Source: Amycolatopsis jejuensis
GTDB lineage: Bacteria > Actinomycetota > Actinomycetes > Mycobacteriales > Pseudonocardiaceae
NCBI RefSeq assembly: GCF_000717335.1
Contig: NZ_JNYZ01000036.1
Span: 22,598 to 86,597 of the forward strand
Direction of reading: 5' to 3'
DNA length: 64,000 bases
Below, piece by piece: positions 8,750-18,168 of this stretch. The position numbers and the translations under genes were made by a program. Numbering within the stretch: position 1 is the first letter of the stretch; the number at the start of each line of letters is the position of its first letter. The notes under the pieces are model-generated. The model did not search any database. It had not been told where the DNA came from and saw only the letters and a list, made by a program, of their open reading frames with translations.

Positions 8750-9577
8750 ATGCCTGAAGTCACGCTGCCTGACGGGACCCGGATCGAGGCCGAGGTCAAC
8801 GGCGCCGGACCGGTGCTGCTGCTCCCGGTGGACCCACGCCCGGCCGAGGGGCCGGAAGCCGACGCTGCCCGGAAATGGGGTGCCGATCCCGAGCTCGGCC
8901 GGTCGTTGATCGACGGGCTCACCGGATTCCGGGTCGTCGCGTTCGATTACCAAGGACACCGGATGGCGCATCCGGCGGAATTGACCCCGGAAGTGATCAC
9001 CGAAGATTTCCTGGCCATTGCCGACGGTGTCGATGCACCGCGGTTCTCCTACTACGGTTATTCCTGGCTGGCGCTTTCCGGTCTCCAGCTGGCCTTGCGC
9101 ACCGACCGGCTCGACGCGCTGGTGATGGGGGGATACCCGCCGGTGGACGGGCCGTACGAGCAAATGCTGGCGGTCACCCGGGCGACGCACGAAATGTCCG
9201 GCACACCGCCGAAAACTGACGTCATGCCGGGGGATTGGGACTCGGTTCAGGTCACCCTCTCGACCGCCCAGACGAAACAGTTCGTGACGTTGTACGAGGC
9301 ATTGCAGGAATTCGACGACCGATCGGTGGAACTGTCCTGTCCACGGCTGGCTTTCGCCGGTTCGGAAGACCGGATCGAATACGGCGAACGCTGGGGTGGC
9401 GTCACGGTCGACATCGCGGGTCCGCTGATCCGGGAACGCGCCACGCTGGAAGCCCGCGGCTGGACGGTCGAGGTGCTGGACGGGCTGGACCACATGAGTG
9501 CCATGCAGGCCAAGGCGGTGCTCCCGGTGTTGCGGCCGTTCCTGGAGAAGCTGTCGCTTAGACCTCGAGTTCCGTGA
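8750..9577 (+). CDS. Alpha/beta hydrolase
   Basis: 275 aa with an alpha/beta-hydrolase layout. The nucleophile elbow is YYGYSWLALSGLQLAL, with the serine in G-Y-S-W-L rather than the canonical G-x-S-x-G. A probable acid lies in FAGSEDRIEYG and the histidine in GLDHMSAMQ. The oxyanion region near VAFDYQGHRMAH resembles esterase or haloalkane-dehalogenase relatives. It stands alone, preceded by a perfect palindrome, and converges on the LysR gene with which it overlaps by 20 nt. Substrate unknown; inducible detoxification is a reasonable guess. Confidence 0.8.
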   Translation: MPEVTLPDGTRIEAEVNGAGPVLLLPVDPRPAEGPEADAARKWGADPELGRSLIDGLTGFRVVAFDYQGHRMAHPAELTPEVITEDFLAIADGVDAPRFSYYGYSWLALSGLQLALRTDRLDALVMGGYPPVDGPYEQMLAVTRATHEMSGTPPKTDVMPGDWDSVQVTLSTAQTKQFVTLYEALQEFDDRSVELSCPRLAFAGSEDRIEYGERWGGVTVDIAGPLIRERATLEARGWTVEVLDGLDHMSAMQAKAVLPVLRPFLEKLSLRPRVP

Positions 9578-10424
9578 GCGCCGTGCTCGCGCGGGCTGCA
9601 GTCCGAAAGGCGGCGATGGTATCCCGGGTTTCCCGGCGCCGGGTAGCGATGGCGACGGTGGCGTGCGGCCCGGTCAATGGCCGGTAGCAGACCCCGGGGT
9701 GGGCGAAGAATCGCATCGCGGGTTCGCCGTGGAGGCCGATACAGCCGGTGGTCGCCACGGCAATCGGCACCCCGGCGGGGGAGCGCACGCTGATCGGGTT
9801 GGCCACCTCGCCCCGGCCGTTCCACTCCGCCAGCCCGGGCTGTCCGACAAGCCCGATCCGCGGGTGGCCGGACACATCGGCCTCGGTGAGTTCGGCCGCG
9901 TCGGCGAACTCCGATTCGGCAGGCACGACGGCGTAGCGTCCGGTGTCCATCACCGGCTCGATGTCGAGGTCTTCCGCGCCGCCGACGTCGTGCACGATTG
10001 CGACGTCCACCTCGCCAGTGCGGACTGCGTCGTACTGGTTCGGCCAGTCCAGTTCGATGTATGCGACCCGGAGGCCGGGGCGGCTGGCGGCGAGCAGCGA
10101 TCGGGTGGCGGGCCAGCGGTCGGCGAGCCCGAAGCCGAGCACCCCGACCCGCAGCACCGGTCCGGCCGGGTCGCCCTCGGCGGCTGACATGAGCGCGTCC
10201 AGTTCGGCCAGTACGCGACGGGCGCGCGGCAGGAACCGTTCACCCGCGTCGGTGAGCCGCACGCGGCGGCTGGTGCGCTCGAACAATCGCGTACCCAGCT
10301 GGTGTTCCAGCTCGGCGATCCGGCGGCCGAACGGCTGGGCCGCGATGTAGTGGGCCTGCGCCGCGCGGCCGAAATGCAGCTCGTCGGCCAGCGTGAGGGC
10401 GTAGCGCAAGGACCGGACGTCCAT
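9558..10424 (-). CDS. LysR-family transcriptional regulator
   Basis: 288 aa from ATG 10424, preceded by GAGGTGGTGGG on its strand. The N-terminal winged HTH reads LRYALTLADELHFGRAAQAH then FGRRIAELEHQLGTRLFER, the standard LysR helix-turn-helix. The C-terminal half is a LysR substrate-binding domain. It diverges from the amidohydrolase gene across 131 nt, the classic arrangement in which a LysR protein activates its neighbour in response to a pathway ligand and represses itself. Confidence 0.93.
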   Translation of the reverse strand: MDVRSLRYALTLADELHFGRAAQAHYIAAQPFGRRIAELEHQLGTRLFERTSRRVRLTDAGERFLPRARRVLAELDALMSAAEGDPAGPVLRVGVLGFGLADRWPATRSLLAASRPGLRVAYIELDWPNQYDAVRTGEVDVAIVHDVGGAEDLDIEPVMDTGRYAVVPAESEFADAAELTEADVSGHPRIGLVGQPGLAEWNGRGEVANPISVRSPAGVPIAVATTGCIGLHGEPAMRFFAHPGVCYRPLTGPHATVAIATRRRETRDTIAAFRTAARASTALTELEV

Positions 10425-10555
10425 GTCCCACCACCTCTTTCCGCGCGCGGCGATGATACCCACGCGGGACCCGGAGATCGCAACCGTTTCGGCTGATGAT
10501 GGCGGCCGGAGCGCGGGTGATGCTGGGCGTGGCAACGACGCTTCGGAGGTCAGAC

Positions 10556-12013
10556 ATGAGCGCACATCGCACCGTGGTCCGGAATGGGCACGTGCTCACC
10601 ATGGATCCCGCACTCGGGGACTTTCCTGCCGGGGACGTGCTGATCGAGGACGGGGAGATCACCGCGGTCGCCCCGTCGCTGCCGGTGACCGACGCCGAGG
10701 TCATCGACGCCACCGGGCACCTCGTGGTGCCCGGGATGATCGACACGCACCGGCACACCTGGCAGTCGCTCGTCCGCGGCATCTGCGGCGACTGGACGCT
10801 CGCCGACTACTACTACGGCATCCGCCTCGGCATCTCCCCGAACTACACGGCCGACGACGTGCGCCTCGGCAACCTCTACGGCGCCGTCGACGCGCTCAGT
10901 GCCGGGGTGACCACGCTGCTCGATTTCTCCCACTGCAACAACACTCCCGACCATTCCGACGGCGCGGTGAACGGGTTGCAGGAAGCCGGAATCCGCGCCG
11001 CGTTCTGTTACGGGTTCTTCGAAAGCTCACCCGGGCAGAGCAAGTTCGGCGGCCACGCGGACCGGGTCGCGGACTTCCACCGGATCGCCGACAAGTACTT
11101 CGCCGCCGACGGCCTGCTCACCCTCGGGGTGTCGCTGTCGGAGCTGTTCGGCCTGCCCTGGGCGGACACGGCGGCCGAGCTCGCTGCCGCCCGCGAGCGC
11201 GAGGCGTTGCTGGTCAACCACGCCGGCTGCATTTTCGGCAGCGTGCTCTGCGCCGGGATCACCGAGATGGACACGCTCGGCCTCCTCGGCCCGGACATGG
11301 TCCACGTGCACTGCAACGCCTTTGACGACAGCGAATGGGACGCGATCGCGCGCAGCGGCGGCAAGGTGTCGATCTCCGTCGAAACCGAGCTCAACATGGG
11401 ATTCGGCCGTCCGGTTTTCGACCGCTGCGCGCGGCACGGGATCAAGCCGACGCTGTCGGCCGACGTCGTTTCGCTCAACAGCGGCGATCTGTGGCACGAA
11501 CTGCGGTTCGGGCTCGGCTGCGCCCGCGCCGACCGGCTGGTGCCGATCAACCTCGGCGGCGCGATGCCCGACTCCGTCCAGATCACCGCGCGCGAAGCGT
11601 TCGACTGGTGCACCGTCAACGCCGCCGACGCGCTCGGGCTCGGCGACCGGATCGGTTCGCTGACCCCGGGCAAGCGCGCTGACCTGCTGCTCATCGGCGG
11701 TCCGGCGCTCGAACAGCACCCGCGGGTCGACCCGTACGCGACGCTCGTCTACCAAACCACGGCGGCCGACGTCCGCACGGTGCTGATCGACGGCCAGGTC
11801 CGGAAGCGCGACGGCGTGCTGACCTCGGTGGACCTGCCTGCTCTCACCTCCGCCGCCGACGCTGCCTCGGACCGCATCCTCGGCCGCGTCCGCGCTGCGG
11901 GACGGGCTCTGCCGGGTACGCCGCCGAACGCATGGGCCGGAATCGAGACCACGGCACGGGAATTCCACGAGCAGGCGGTACAGGCCGGAAAGAACCGAGG
12001 TCTGCCATCCTGA
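10556..12013 (+). CDS. Amidohydrolase (TRZ/ATZ, cytosine-deaminase-like metal hydrolase)
   Basis: 485 aa from ATG 10556 with GGAGGT at 10545-10550. The amidohydrolase metal site is seen as DTHRHTWQ (His65, His67), with a further ligand region VHCNAFDDSEWDAI, the aspartate in LSADVVSLNSGD and the C-terminal SLTPGKRADLLLIG barrel strand. Relatives include the atrazine-degradation hydrolases, 8-oxoguanine deaminase and S-adenosylhomocysteine deaminase. It probably deaminates a purine, pterin or triazine-like ring in the cytoplasm. The divergent LysR gene likely controls it. The exact substrate cannot be fixed from sequence alone. Confidence 0.88.
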   Translation: MSAHRTVVRNGHVLTMDPALGDFPAGDVLIEDGEITAVAPSLPVTDAEVIDATGHLVVPGMIDTHRHTWQSLVRGICGDWTLADYYYGIRLGISPNYTADDVRLGNLYGAVDALSAGVTTLLDFSHCNNTPDHSDGAVNGLQEAGIRAAFCYGFFESSPGQSKFGGHADRVADFHRIADKYFAADGLLTLGVSLSELFGLPWADTAAELAAAREREALLVNHAGCIFGSVLCAGITEMDTLGLLGPDMVHVHCNAFDDSEWDAIARSGGKVSISVETELNMGFGRPVFDRCARHGIKPTLSADVVSLNSGDLWHELRFGLGCARADRLVPINLGGAMPDSVQITAREAFDWCTVNAADALGLGDRIGSLTPGKRADLLLIGGPALEQHPRVDPYATLVYQTTAADVRTVLIDGQVRKRDGVLTSVDLPALTSAADAASDRILGRVRAAGRALPGTPPNAWAGIETTAREFHEQAVQAGKNRGLPS

Positions 12014-12017
12014 TGCC

Positions 12018-12428
12018 ATGACCCCGCGATGTTCGCCCCGGCTGGCCGCGATCGTCGACGCGTTGCCGCTGCGCCCGGGGATGCGCGTGCTGGAAATCGG
12101 TGGTGCGCCGGGTGCGGCGGCGAAAGTGGTGTGCGAGCGGATCGCGCCCGGTGGGCACATCCTGGTGATCGACAGGTCTGCCAAGGGAATCTCGCTCATC
12201 GAACGCAACGCGGCCGCCGAGATCGAAGCGGGGCTGCTCAGCGTGCGGCACACGGCGGCCGAGGAGTTCGCGCTGCGCCAGGGAGAACCGCTGTTCGACC
12301 TGGCGTTTGCGGTACGGGTCGGAGCGTTCGACGGACGGTATCCCGAGGCCGGGGTCCGGGCGCGGGACCGGGTTCGGCAGGCGCTTGTCGAGGGTGGACG
12401 GTTTTTCGTCGACGGGCTACCCGAGTAG
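12018..12428 (+). CDS. Small SAM-dependent methyltransferase-like protein
   Basis: 136 aa. The SAM-binding motif I is MRVLEIGGAPGAAAKVV (about residues 22-38), followed by an acidic motif II at ILVIDRSAKG and the strand FDLAFAVRVGAFD. It is short for a class I methyltransferase and ends after the equivalent of beta-strand 5, so it may be a compact single-domain member. It begins 4 nt after the amidohydrolase stop and is likely co-transcribed. Its 3' end overlaps the convergent kinase gene by 12 nt. Confidence 0.7.
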   Translation: MTPRCSPRLAAIVDALPLRPGMRVLEIGGAPGAAAKVVCERIAPGGHILVIDRSAKGISLIERNAAAEIEAGLLSVRHTAAEEFALRQGEPLFDLAFAVRVGAFDGRYPEAGVRARDRVRQALVEGGRFFVDGLPE

Positions 12429-13352
12429 CGCTTCGATTTCCGGCACCGTCGGCATCGCGTCCGCGCACGCGAGCCTCGACGCCACCAGCGCGCCCGCCGC
12501 ATTGGCGTACTGCGCGATGCGTACGGGCTCCCATCCGGACAGCAGGCCGTGCACCAAAGCCCCGCCGAATCCGTCGCCCGCGCCGAGGCCGCACACCACG
12601 TCGACGGGTTGCGGCGGCACTGTCCAGCGGCCTTCGGGCGTAGCGACGAGAACGCCTTCCGCGCCTTTCTTGATCATTGCCAGGCGCAGACCGCGGGCCA
12701 GCATCCGGTCCGCGGCCTCGTCCGGATCGGCGGTACCGACCGCGACCTCGGCCTCCGCCCGGTTGCCGACCGCAGCCGTCACGTGGTCGAGCATCCACCC
12801 GATTTCGGCGCGCGCGGTCTCGACGTCCGGCCAGAACATCGGGCGATGGTCCAGGTCGGCGACGGTGTGCGCGCGACGGCCGCGCGCTTCGAGGATCTTC
12901 CGTTGCGTGGTCCGCGCGGGTTCGACCGACACACCAGTGCCAGTGACCCACAACAGCGGGACCTCGCGTACGACGTCCCATGGCACGTCGGCCTCGGTGA
13001 GCGTGAGGTCGGGCGCGATGGGGGAGCGGTAGAAGAGCAACGGCGGGTCAGCGGGCGGGTTGAGCTCGCAGAAGACGACCGGTGTGTGCAGGTCGTCGGC
13101 GGTGCCGACGTGGTCTGCCGTGACGCCGAAACCGGTGAGCGCCTGCCGGACGTAGGTGCCGAAACCGTCGGCGCCGACCTTGGTCAGCACGGCGGTCCGG
13201 CGGCCGAGCCGGGCGGCGGCGACCGCGACGTTGGTCGCGGTGCCGCCCAGCGATTTGGCGAACGTGGTGACTTCGGCGAGTGGTACGCCGCTTTGCTGCG
13301 GGTAGAGGTCCACCCCGACGCGGCCGACGGTCAAGGCTTCCAGCGCGGTCAT
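12417..13352 (-). CDS. iolC: PfkB-family sugar kinase, IolC-like (5-dehydro-2-deoxygluconokinase)
   Basis: 311 aa. The IolC-type N-terminus [19 protein letters not shown] and the [18 protein letters not shown] substrate loop are present; [16 protein letters not shown] is the PfkB anion hole with its catalytic aspartate. In inositol catabolism IolC phosphorylates 2-deoxy-5-keto-gluconate. The gene is last in a minus-strand operon with IolE-like and ABC transporter genes, and its ATG overlaps the ATPase stop. IolB, IolD and IolA are not in the window, so the substrate could be a related ketogluconate rather than an inositol product. Confidence 0.85.
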   Translation of the reverse strand: MTALEALTVGRVGVDLYPQQSGVPLAEVTTFAKSLGGTATNVAVAAARLGRRTAVLTKVGADGFGTYVRQALTGFGVTADHVGTADDLHTPVVFCELNPPADPPLLFYRSPIAPDLTLTEADVPWDVVREVPLLWVTGTGVSVEPARTTQRKILEARGRRAHTVADLDHRPMFWPDVETARAEIGWMLDHVTAAVGNRAEAEVAVGTADPDEAADRMLARGLRLAMIKKGAEGVLVATPEGRWTVPPQPVDVVCGLGAGDGFGGALVHGLLSGWEPVRIAQYANAAGALVASRLACADAMPTVPEIEALLG

Positions 13353-14122
13353 GTCTGCCTCAGTTCGTGTTCCAGCGCCTCAAGTTCGGCGCCGCCGGCC
13401 ATCTGCCGGGTGAGCTCTGGCAGGCCGATCTCCGACTTCTCGTACGACCCGAGCGCCGCCCCGCGTTTGAGCAGCAGGAACCGATCGGCGACCGGGTACG
13501 CGTGGTGCGGGTTGTGCGTGATCAGCACGACGCCGAGCCCCCGATCGCGCGCCTGTGCCACGTATTTCAACACCACCCCGGCCTGCTTGACTCCGAGAGC
13601 CGCGGTCGGTTCGTCGAGGATCAGCACCTTCGCGCCGAAGTGGACTGCCCGCGCGATCGCCACACATTGCCGTTCACCGCCGGACAGCGTGCCCACCGGC
13701 TGTTCGACGTCCCGGAGGTCGATGCCCATGTCAGCGAGCGCCTTTTTGGTCAGCTCACGGCCTTTGCGCCGGTCGAGCGCCTGGAATGGACCGAAGCCGA
13801 CGGTCGGTTCGGAGCCGAGGAAGAAGTTGCGCCACACGCTCATCAGCGGCACCACGGCGAGATCCTGGTACACCGTGGCGATTCCGCGGTCCAGCGCCTC
13901 CCGCGGCGAGCCGAACCGCACCGGCGCACCCTCGACCAGGAACTCGCCCTGGTCATGCTGGTGCACTCCGGCGAGGATCTTGATCAACGTCGACTTCCCA
14001 GCGCCATTGTCGCCCAGCACGCAGGTGACCTCGCCCGCATTGACCACTGTGGACACGTCCCGCAAGGCCACCACACTGCCGTAACGCTTGCCGACGTCCT
14101 TGACCTCGAGGAGAGCGTTCAT
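13349..14122 (-). CDS. Sugar ABC transporter ATP-binding protein
   Basis: 257 aa from ATG 14122. Walker A is GDNGAGKST, the signature LSGGERQ and Walker [12 protein letters not shown]. It has one nucleotide-binding domain, unlike the two-domain RbsA/MglA proteins. This fits the single-domain FrcA-like ATPases of actinobacterial sugar importers, which act as homodimers. The start overlaps the permease stop by 4 nt and the stop overlaps the kinase start by 4 nt. It powers import of the cluster's sugar or polyol, probably inositol. Confidence 0.92.
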   Translation of the reverse strand: MNALLEVKDVGKRYGSVVALRDVSTVVNAGEVTCVLGDNGAGKSTLIKILAGVHQHDQGEFLVEGAPVRFGSPREALDRGIATVYQDLAVVPLMSVWRNFFLGSEPTVGFGPFQALDRRKGRELTKKALADMGIDLRDVEQPVGTLSGGERQCVAIARAVHFGAKVLILDEPTAALGVKQAGVVLKYVAQARDRGLGVVLITHNPHHAYPVADRFLLLKRGAALGSYEKSEIGLPELTRQMAGGAELEALEHELRQT

Positions 14123-15147
14123 CGCCGGACCCTTTCCGCGCGCCGCCGGAAGGCGTTGTTGACCAGCACCGCAGCCAGCAGCATGATGCCGAGGAACAGC
14201 ATGAACCAGTCGCTGTCCCAGCCCGCGAACACGATGCCCTGGCGCGCCATGCCGAAAATCAGCGCGCCGATCGCCGCGCCCACCGCCGAGCCGAACCCGC
14301 CGGTGAGCAGGCAGCCGCCGATCACTGCGGCGATGATGTACTGGAATTCCAGCCCGATGCCCTGGTTCGCCTGCACGCTCGCGAAGCGCAGAATGTTGAT
14401 CGAACCCACCAGCCAGCCCGCCAGCGCGGTACCCATGAACAGCAGGATTTTCGTGCGGACCACCGGAACCCCGACCGCGCGCGAGCTCGGTGCCGAACCG
14501 CCGACGGCGAAGATCCAGTTGCCGAAGCGGGTCCGGACCAGCAGCCACGCGGCCAGTGCCGCCGCGCCGAGCCACCACAAGATGGAGATCTGGAACGGCG
14601 TCCCGCCGATGTCCACTGTGGACGCGAAGACGAACCCGGCGGAGGCGTACCCGTCGGTGGAGCGCATGCCGGACACCTGCACGGTGCCGGTCACCAAGCG
14701 GGTCACGCCGAGGTTGAGCCCTTGCAGGGCAAGGAAAGTGCCGAGAGTGACGATGAAACTCGGTAACCCGGTCTTCATCACCAGCCAGCCGTTGAACGCA
14801 CCCACGGTGAGCGCGAAGATCAACGACACCAGCAGCGCAAGCCAGACGTTCCAGCCCGCTTGGGTGGCGAGGATTGCGGTGACCAGCGAGGTCGACGCGG
14901 TCATCACGCCTGCCGACAGGTCGAACTCGCCGCCGACCATGAGCAGCGACACGGCCACCGCCATGATGCCGAGAGTCGCCGCGTCGTCGAGCCAGGTCGC
15001 GGCGCCGCTGGCACTGAAGAACTTGTCCGTGACCAGGGTGAAGAACAGGAACACCACCACCGCGCCGAGCAGCGCGCCGATCTCCGGCCGCACCACGAGC
15101 CGGTCGAGCAGCCGCGGCTTCACGAGCCGTTCGTCGAGGGTCGTCAT
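14119..15147 (-). CDS. Sugar ABC transporter permease (RbsC-like)
   Basis: 342 aa with about 8-10 hydrophobic helices. The [18 protein letters not shown] segment is the BPD_transp_2 signature that contacts the ATPase in ribose/xylose/inositol permeases. It forms a homodimeric channel with the neighbouring ATPase and receives substrate from the lipoprotein encoded just upstream. Both ends overlap neighbouring genes as ATGA, so transporter subunits are translated in a coupled way. Confidence 0.93.
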   Translation of the reverse strand: MTTLDERLVKPRLLDRLVVRPEIGALLGAVVVFLFFTLVTDKFFSASGAATWLDDAATLGIMAVAVSLLMVGGEFDLSAGVMTASTSLVTAILATQAGWNVWLALLVSLIFALTVGAFNGWLVMKTGLPSFIVTLGTFLALQGLNLGVTRLVTGTVQVSGMRSTDGYASAGFVFASTVDIGGTPFQISILWWLGAAALAAWLLVRTRFGNWIFAVGGSAPSSRAVGVPVVRTKILLFMGTALAGWLVGSINILRFASVQANQGIGLEFQYIIAAVIGGCLLTGGFGSAVGAAIGALIFGMARQGIVFAGWDSDWFMLFLGIMLLAAVLVNNAFRRRAERVRR

Positions 15148-16136
15148 CGGGTGCCCCTTTGCACGTACTTGCCGACCTTGTCCACTGTGGATTTGTCGAC
15201 GAGGTCCGGCCCGGTGAGCACCGGTTTCCCGCCGCCGACGACGTTCGCGTTGTCCCGGTACAGCTTGAGGAACAGCACCGGGAGGTAACCCTGCTCGTAC
15301 TGCTGCTGGTCGACCGCGAAGAGCACGTCGCCCGCCTTGATCGCGGCGACGACGTCGGAGTTGAGGTCGAAGGTGGCGACCTGCGCCTTCGACCCGACCG
15401 ACTTCACCGCGCTCACCGCCCGCGCCGCGACCTGCGAGTTCAGCGTGAGCACGGCGTCGATCGACGGGTCGGTCTGCACGGCGCCGCGGATTCGGGACTC
15501 GGCATCGGTGGGATTGGAGATGTCCACCTGCAGGGTCTGGACGGTGCCCGCGAATCCGGCCTTCGCACCGTCACATCGCTGTGCCTGCCCGACGTTCCCG
15601 GCCTCGTGGATCACGCACAACAGCCGGTGTTTGCCGAGGTCCTTGAACTTCTTCCCGGCTTCCTGCCCGGCAATCGACTCGTTCTGCCCGACGTGCGTCA
15701 GCGCGCCGTACGCCGCGCTCTTGTCCTCGCCGGAGTTGATGGTGATGACCGGAATCCCGGCCCGCACCGCGGCCTCGATCGACGGGCGCAGCGCCTCCGG
15801 GTTCGCCATCGACACCACCAGCCCGCCGGTCTGCTGCGCGACCGCGTTGTCGATCAGCTTCGCCTGCGCACCCGGGTCGCCGTCGGAGGTGTACTCGACC
15901 TGCACCCCGAGCTCTTTCCCGGCCTGCTCGGCGCCGTTTTTCACCACGTTCCAGAACGCGTCGCCCGCGGTGCCGTGGGTGATCACCGAGACCTTGAGCG
16001 GTCCGGTCGGCTCCGGCGCGGCTGCGGGTGCGGTCGCCTTCGGCTCGGCGGCCGGGCCGGTGCACGCGGCGAGCAGCAGACCTGCCGCGAGCAGGCCCGC
16101 CGCCGCGCGCCCGGTGCGTTTCCAGCGATGGGACAT
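15144..16136 (-). CDS. Sugar ABC transporter substrate-binding lipoprotein
   Basis: 330 aa from ATG 16136, with GAGGAGAGA upstream. The signal peptide ends in a lipobox (LLLAAC), so the mature protein is lipid-anchored outside the membrane. The body is a type 1 periplasmic-binding fold ([19 protein letters not shown], then [16 protein letters not shown] and [13 protein letters not shown]), as in ribose and inositol binding proteins. It delivers the ligand to the adjacent permease. The conserved cysteines near LLCVIHEAG and AQRCDGAK could form a disulfide. Confidence 0.92.
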   Translation of the reverse strand: MSHRWKRTGRAAAGLLAAGLLLAACTGPAAEPKATAPAAAPEPTGPLKVSVITHGTAGDAFWNVVKNGAEQAGKELGVQVEYTSDGDPGAQAKLIDNAVAQQTGGLVVSMANPEALRPSIEAAVRAGIPVITINSGEDKSAAYGALTHVGQNESIAGQEAGKKFKDLGKHRLLCVIHEAGNVGQAQRCDGAKAGFAGTVQTLQVDISNPTDAESRIRGAVQTDPSIDAVLTLNSQVAARAVSAVKSVGSKAQVATFDLNSDVVAAIKAGDVLFAVDQQQYEQGYLPVLFLKLYRDNANVVGGGKPVLTGPDLVDKSTVDKVGKYVQRGTR

Positions 16137-16163
16137 CGTTGTCTCTCCTCGCACTTCTTCGAA

Positions 16164-17030
16164 TCAGGCGGTGATCTTGCGCAGGTACGCGAGACTGGCC
16201 GCCACGTCCTGCCCGGGGCGGTCGACGGGGCTGTCCTCGCCCAGCGCGGTGTCCTGTTCCAGCACATACCATCCGTCGTAACCCGCCTCGGCCACGGACC
16301 GGATCATTGCCATTAGGTCGACGTCGCCCTCGCCCAACGGCACGTACAAGCCCTGGCCGACCGCCTCGGTGTACGGGATCTTGCCGGTGCGGACTGCTTC
16401 GGCCAAGGAGCCACGCACGTCCTTGAGGTGCAGGTGCCCGATCCGCTGCGGATGCCGCTGCGCGAGCGCGACCGGGTCGGTGCCGCCGATCAGCAGATGG
16501 CCGGTGTCGAGGCAGAGCGGCAGGTCGGAGTCGGCGAGGAACCGTTCGATCTCGGCCTCGGTTTCCACGTGCGTGCCGACGTGCGGGTGCAGCACCGTCC
16601 GAAGTCCTTGTGCCGCCGCGATATCCCGGATCTTGGCTGCCGTGCTGACCAAAGTGGACCATTGCTCGTCGGTGAGCGCGGGCCGTTCGTCGTAGCCGTC
16701 GAGACCGGTCGCGGCGGCCAGCACGAGCACGTCGGCGCCACACGCGGCGAACAGCGCGGCGGACTCCCCGGCCGCGGCGAGGTCCGGGTTGTCGTGCAGT
16801 GGAATGGCCAGGAAGCCGCCGACCAGCTGCAACCGGTATTTCGCCAGCAGGGTCTTGAGCTCGGCCGGGTCGCGGGGCAGGTAGCCCGGCGGACCCAGTT
16901 CGGTGGCGGTGATGCCCAGCTCCGCCATCTCGCCGAGCACGGCAGGCGCGTCGAGTACCCGGCCCCAGCCGGGCACTTCGCAGACCCCCCACGAGATCGG
17001 GGCGGCGGCGACGCGGATCTTCGCGGTCAT
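16164..17030 (-). CDS. IolE-like sugar isomerase/epimerase (inosose dehydratase family)
   Basis: 288 aa TIM barrel of the AP endonuclease 2 / sugar isomerase family. It opens with VAAAPISWGVCEVPGWG, very like IolE (inosose dehydratase). Metal ligands fit the glutamate in ATELGPPGY, histidines in VLHPHVGTHVE, LCLDTGHLLIGG and HLHLKDV, and the glutamate in YVLEQD. It is first in the minus-strand operon, with two LacI-type operators just upstream. The best guess is dehydration or epimerisation of an inosose; other keto-sugar substrates are possible. Confidence 0.82.
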   Translation of the reverse strand: MTAKIRVAAAPISWGVCEVPGWGRVLDAPAVLGEMAELGITATELGPPGYLPRDPAELKTLLAKYRLQLVGGFLAIPLHDNPDLAAAGESAALFAACGADVLVLAAATGLDGYDERPALTDEQWSTLVSTAAKIRDIAAAQGLRTVLHPHVGTHVETEAEIERFLADSDLPLCLDTGHLLIGGTDPVALAQRHPQRIGHLHLKDVRGSLAEAVRTGKIPYTEAVGQGLYVPLGEGDVDLMAMIRSVAEAGYDGWYVLEQDTALGEDSPVDRPGQDVAASLAYLRKITA

Positions 17031-17056
17031 GGATCCCTCTCCGGTAGGGGGAAGCG

Positions 17057-17087
17057 TTAGAGCGCGCTATTGATTAGAGCGCTCTAA
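17057..17087. promoter_or_regulatory. Two LacI-family operators
   Basis: TTAGAGCGCTCTAA at 17074-17087 is a perfect 14-nt palindrome with the central CG typical of LacI/GalR sites. TTAGAGCGCGCTAT at 17057-17070 is a second imperfect copy, centred 17 bp away. Both lie between the divergent IolE-like and LacI genes, 27-57 nt before the IolE-like start. The LacI protein encoded next door probably binds here and represses both directions until inducer appears. Confidence 0.85.
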
Positions 17088-17154
17088 GAATGTAGCGTCC
17101 GGATCGTCACGTCAAGGGCCGGTTTCCGGCTCGCCGTTCACCAGGAGGCTCTCG

Positions 17155-18168
17155 ATGGGGAAGCCCACGATGGAGGACGTCGCCGCGCGCGCGGGCGTCT
17201 CCCGCGCGCTGGTCTCGCTGGTCATGCGCAATTCGCCGAAGGTGTCGCCCCAGCGGCGCGAGGCCGTGCTGAAGGCGGCCGAGGAGCTGGGCTATTCGCC
17301 GCACGTGATGGCCCGGTCGCTGGCGAGCCGCACGTCGACAGTGCTGGGGGTGATGGTCAACGACCTGCGCAACGCCTTCTTCGCCGACGTGGTGGAAGGT
17401 CTCGACGCGGCTGCGCAGGCGGCGGGATTCGACCTGATCCTCAACACCGGTGGCCGCGTGCCTTCGCGGGAGGGTTCCGCGTTGCGCAGCTTGCTGTCGT
17501 TCCGGCCTGCCGGCGTGGTGCTGTTGTCGCCGGTGGTTCCGGCGGCGGCGATCGAAACGGCGGCGCAGCAGTGTCCGGTGGTGCTGGTGTCGCGCACTTC
17601 CCGGCTGTCCGGAGTGGACACGGTGAACGACGACGGCGAAGCGGGGGCCACGCTGGCCGTCGAGCACCTGGTCCAATTAGGACACCGCAGGATCGCGCAC
17701 CTCGACGGTGGGGGAGCGGCTGGTGCGGCGGCGCGGCGGCGCGGGTTCCGGCAGGCAATGCAGGCGCACGGGCTGGAGCCGATCGTGGTGCGCAGTGAAC
17801 ACACCGACACCGCGGGCGAGAAGGCGGTCCGGGAGCTGCTTTCCGGGTCCGAGATGCCGACGGCTTTGCTGGCAGGCAACGACTTCAACGCGGTCGGGGC
17901 GATTTCGGCGTTGGAAGAACACGGGCTGCGGGTACCCGAGGACATCTCGGTGGTGGGCTACGACAACACGTCCTTGGCTTCCCTGCGGCACATCTCACTG
18001 ACCACAGTGGACCAGCCGCGTACCGAAATGGGGCGGCTCGCCTTCGACGCGCTGCTGGAACGCATTCGCGGCAAACGCACCGAGCCGGTCCGCCATCTGC
18101 TTCATCCGTCCCTGGTCGTGCGCGCGACCACGGGACCGAATTCCCACGACCAGGAGGCACAGCGATGA
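17155..18168 (+). CDS. LacI-family transcriptional regulator of the inositol-type cluster
   Basis: 337 aa from ATG 17155, with AGGAGG at 17141-17146. The N-terminal HTH reads MEDVAARAGVSRALVSLVMR and is followed by the hinge helix ARSLASRTS. The core is a sugar-binding Peripla_BP domain (VLGVMVNDLRNAFFADVVEG). Operators of the right type lie directly upstream. It likely represses the divergent transport/catabolism operon and its own dehydrogenase partner, responding to an inositol-like inducer. Confidence 0.94.
   Translation: MGKPTMEDVAARAGVSRALVSLVMRNSPKVSPQRREAVLKAAEELGYSPHVMARSLASRTSTVLGVMVNDLRNAFFADVVEGLDAAAQAAGFDLILNTGGRVPSREGSALRSLLSFRPAGVVLLSPVVPAAAIETAAQQCPVVLVSRTSRLSGVDTVNDDGEAGATLAVEHLVQLGHRRIAHLDGGGAAGAAARRRGFRQAMQAHGLEPIVVRSEHTDTAGEKAVRELLSGSEMPTALLAGNDFNAVGAISALEEHGLRVPEDISVVGYDNTSLASLRHISLTTVDQPRTEMGRLAFDALLERIRGKRTEPVRHLLHPSLVVRATTGPNSHDQEAQR

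Noticed and set aside
13349..17030. A natural-product biosynthetic cluster
   Set aside because: All genes fit sugar uptake and catabolism. No PKS, NRPS, terpene or RiPP enzymes occur in the window.
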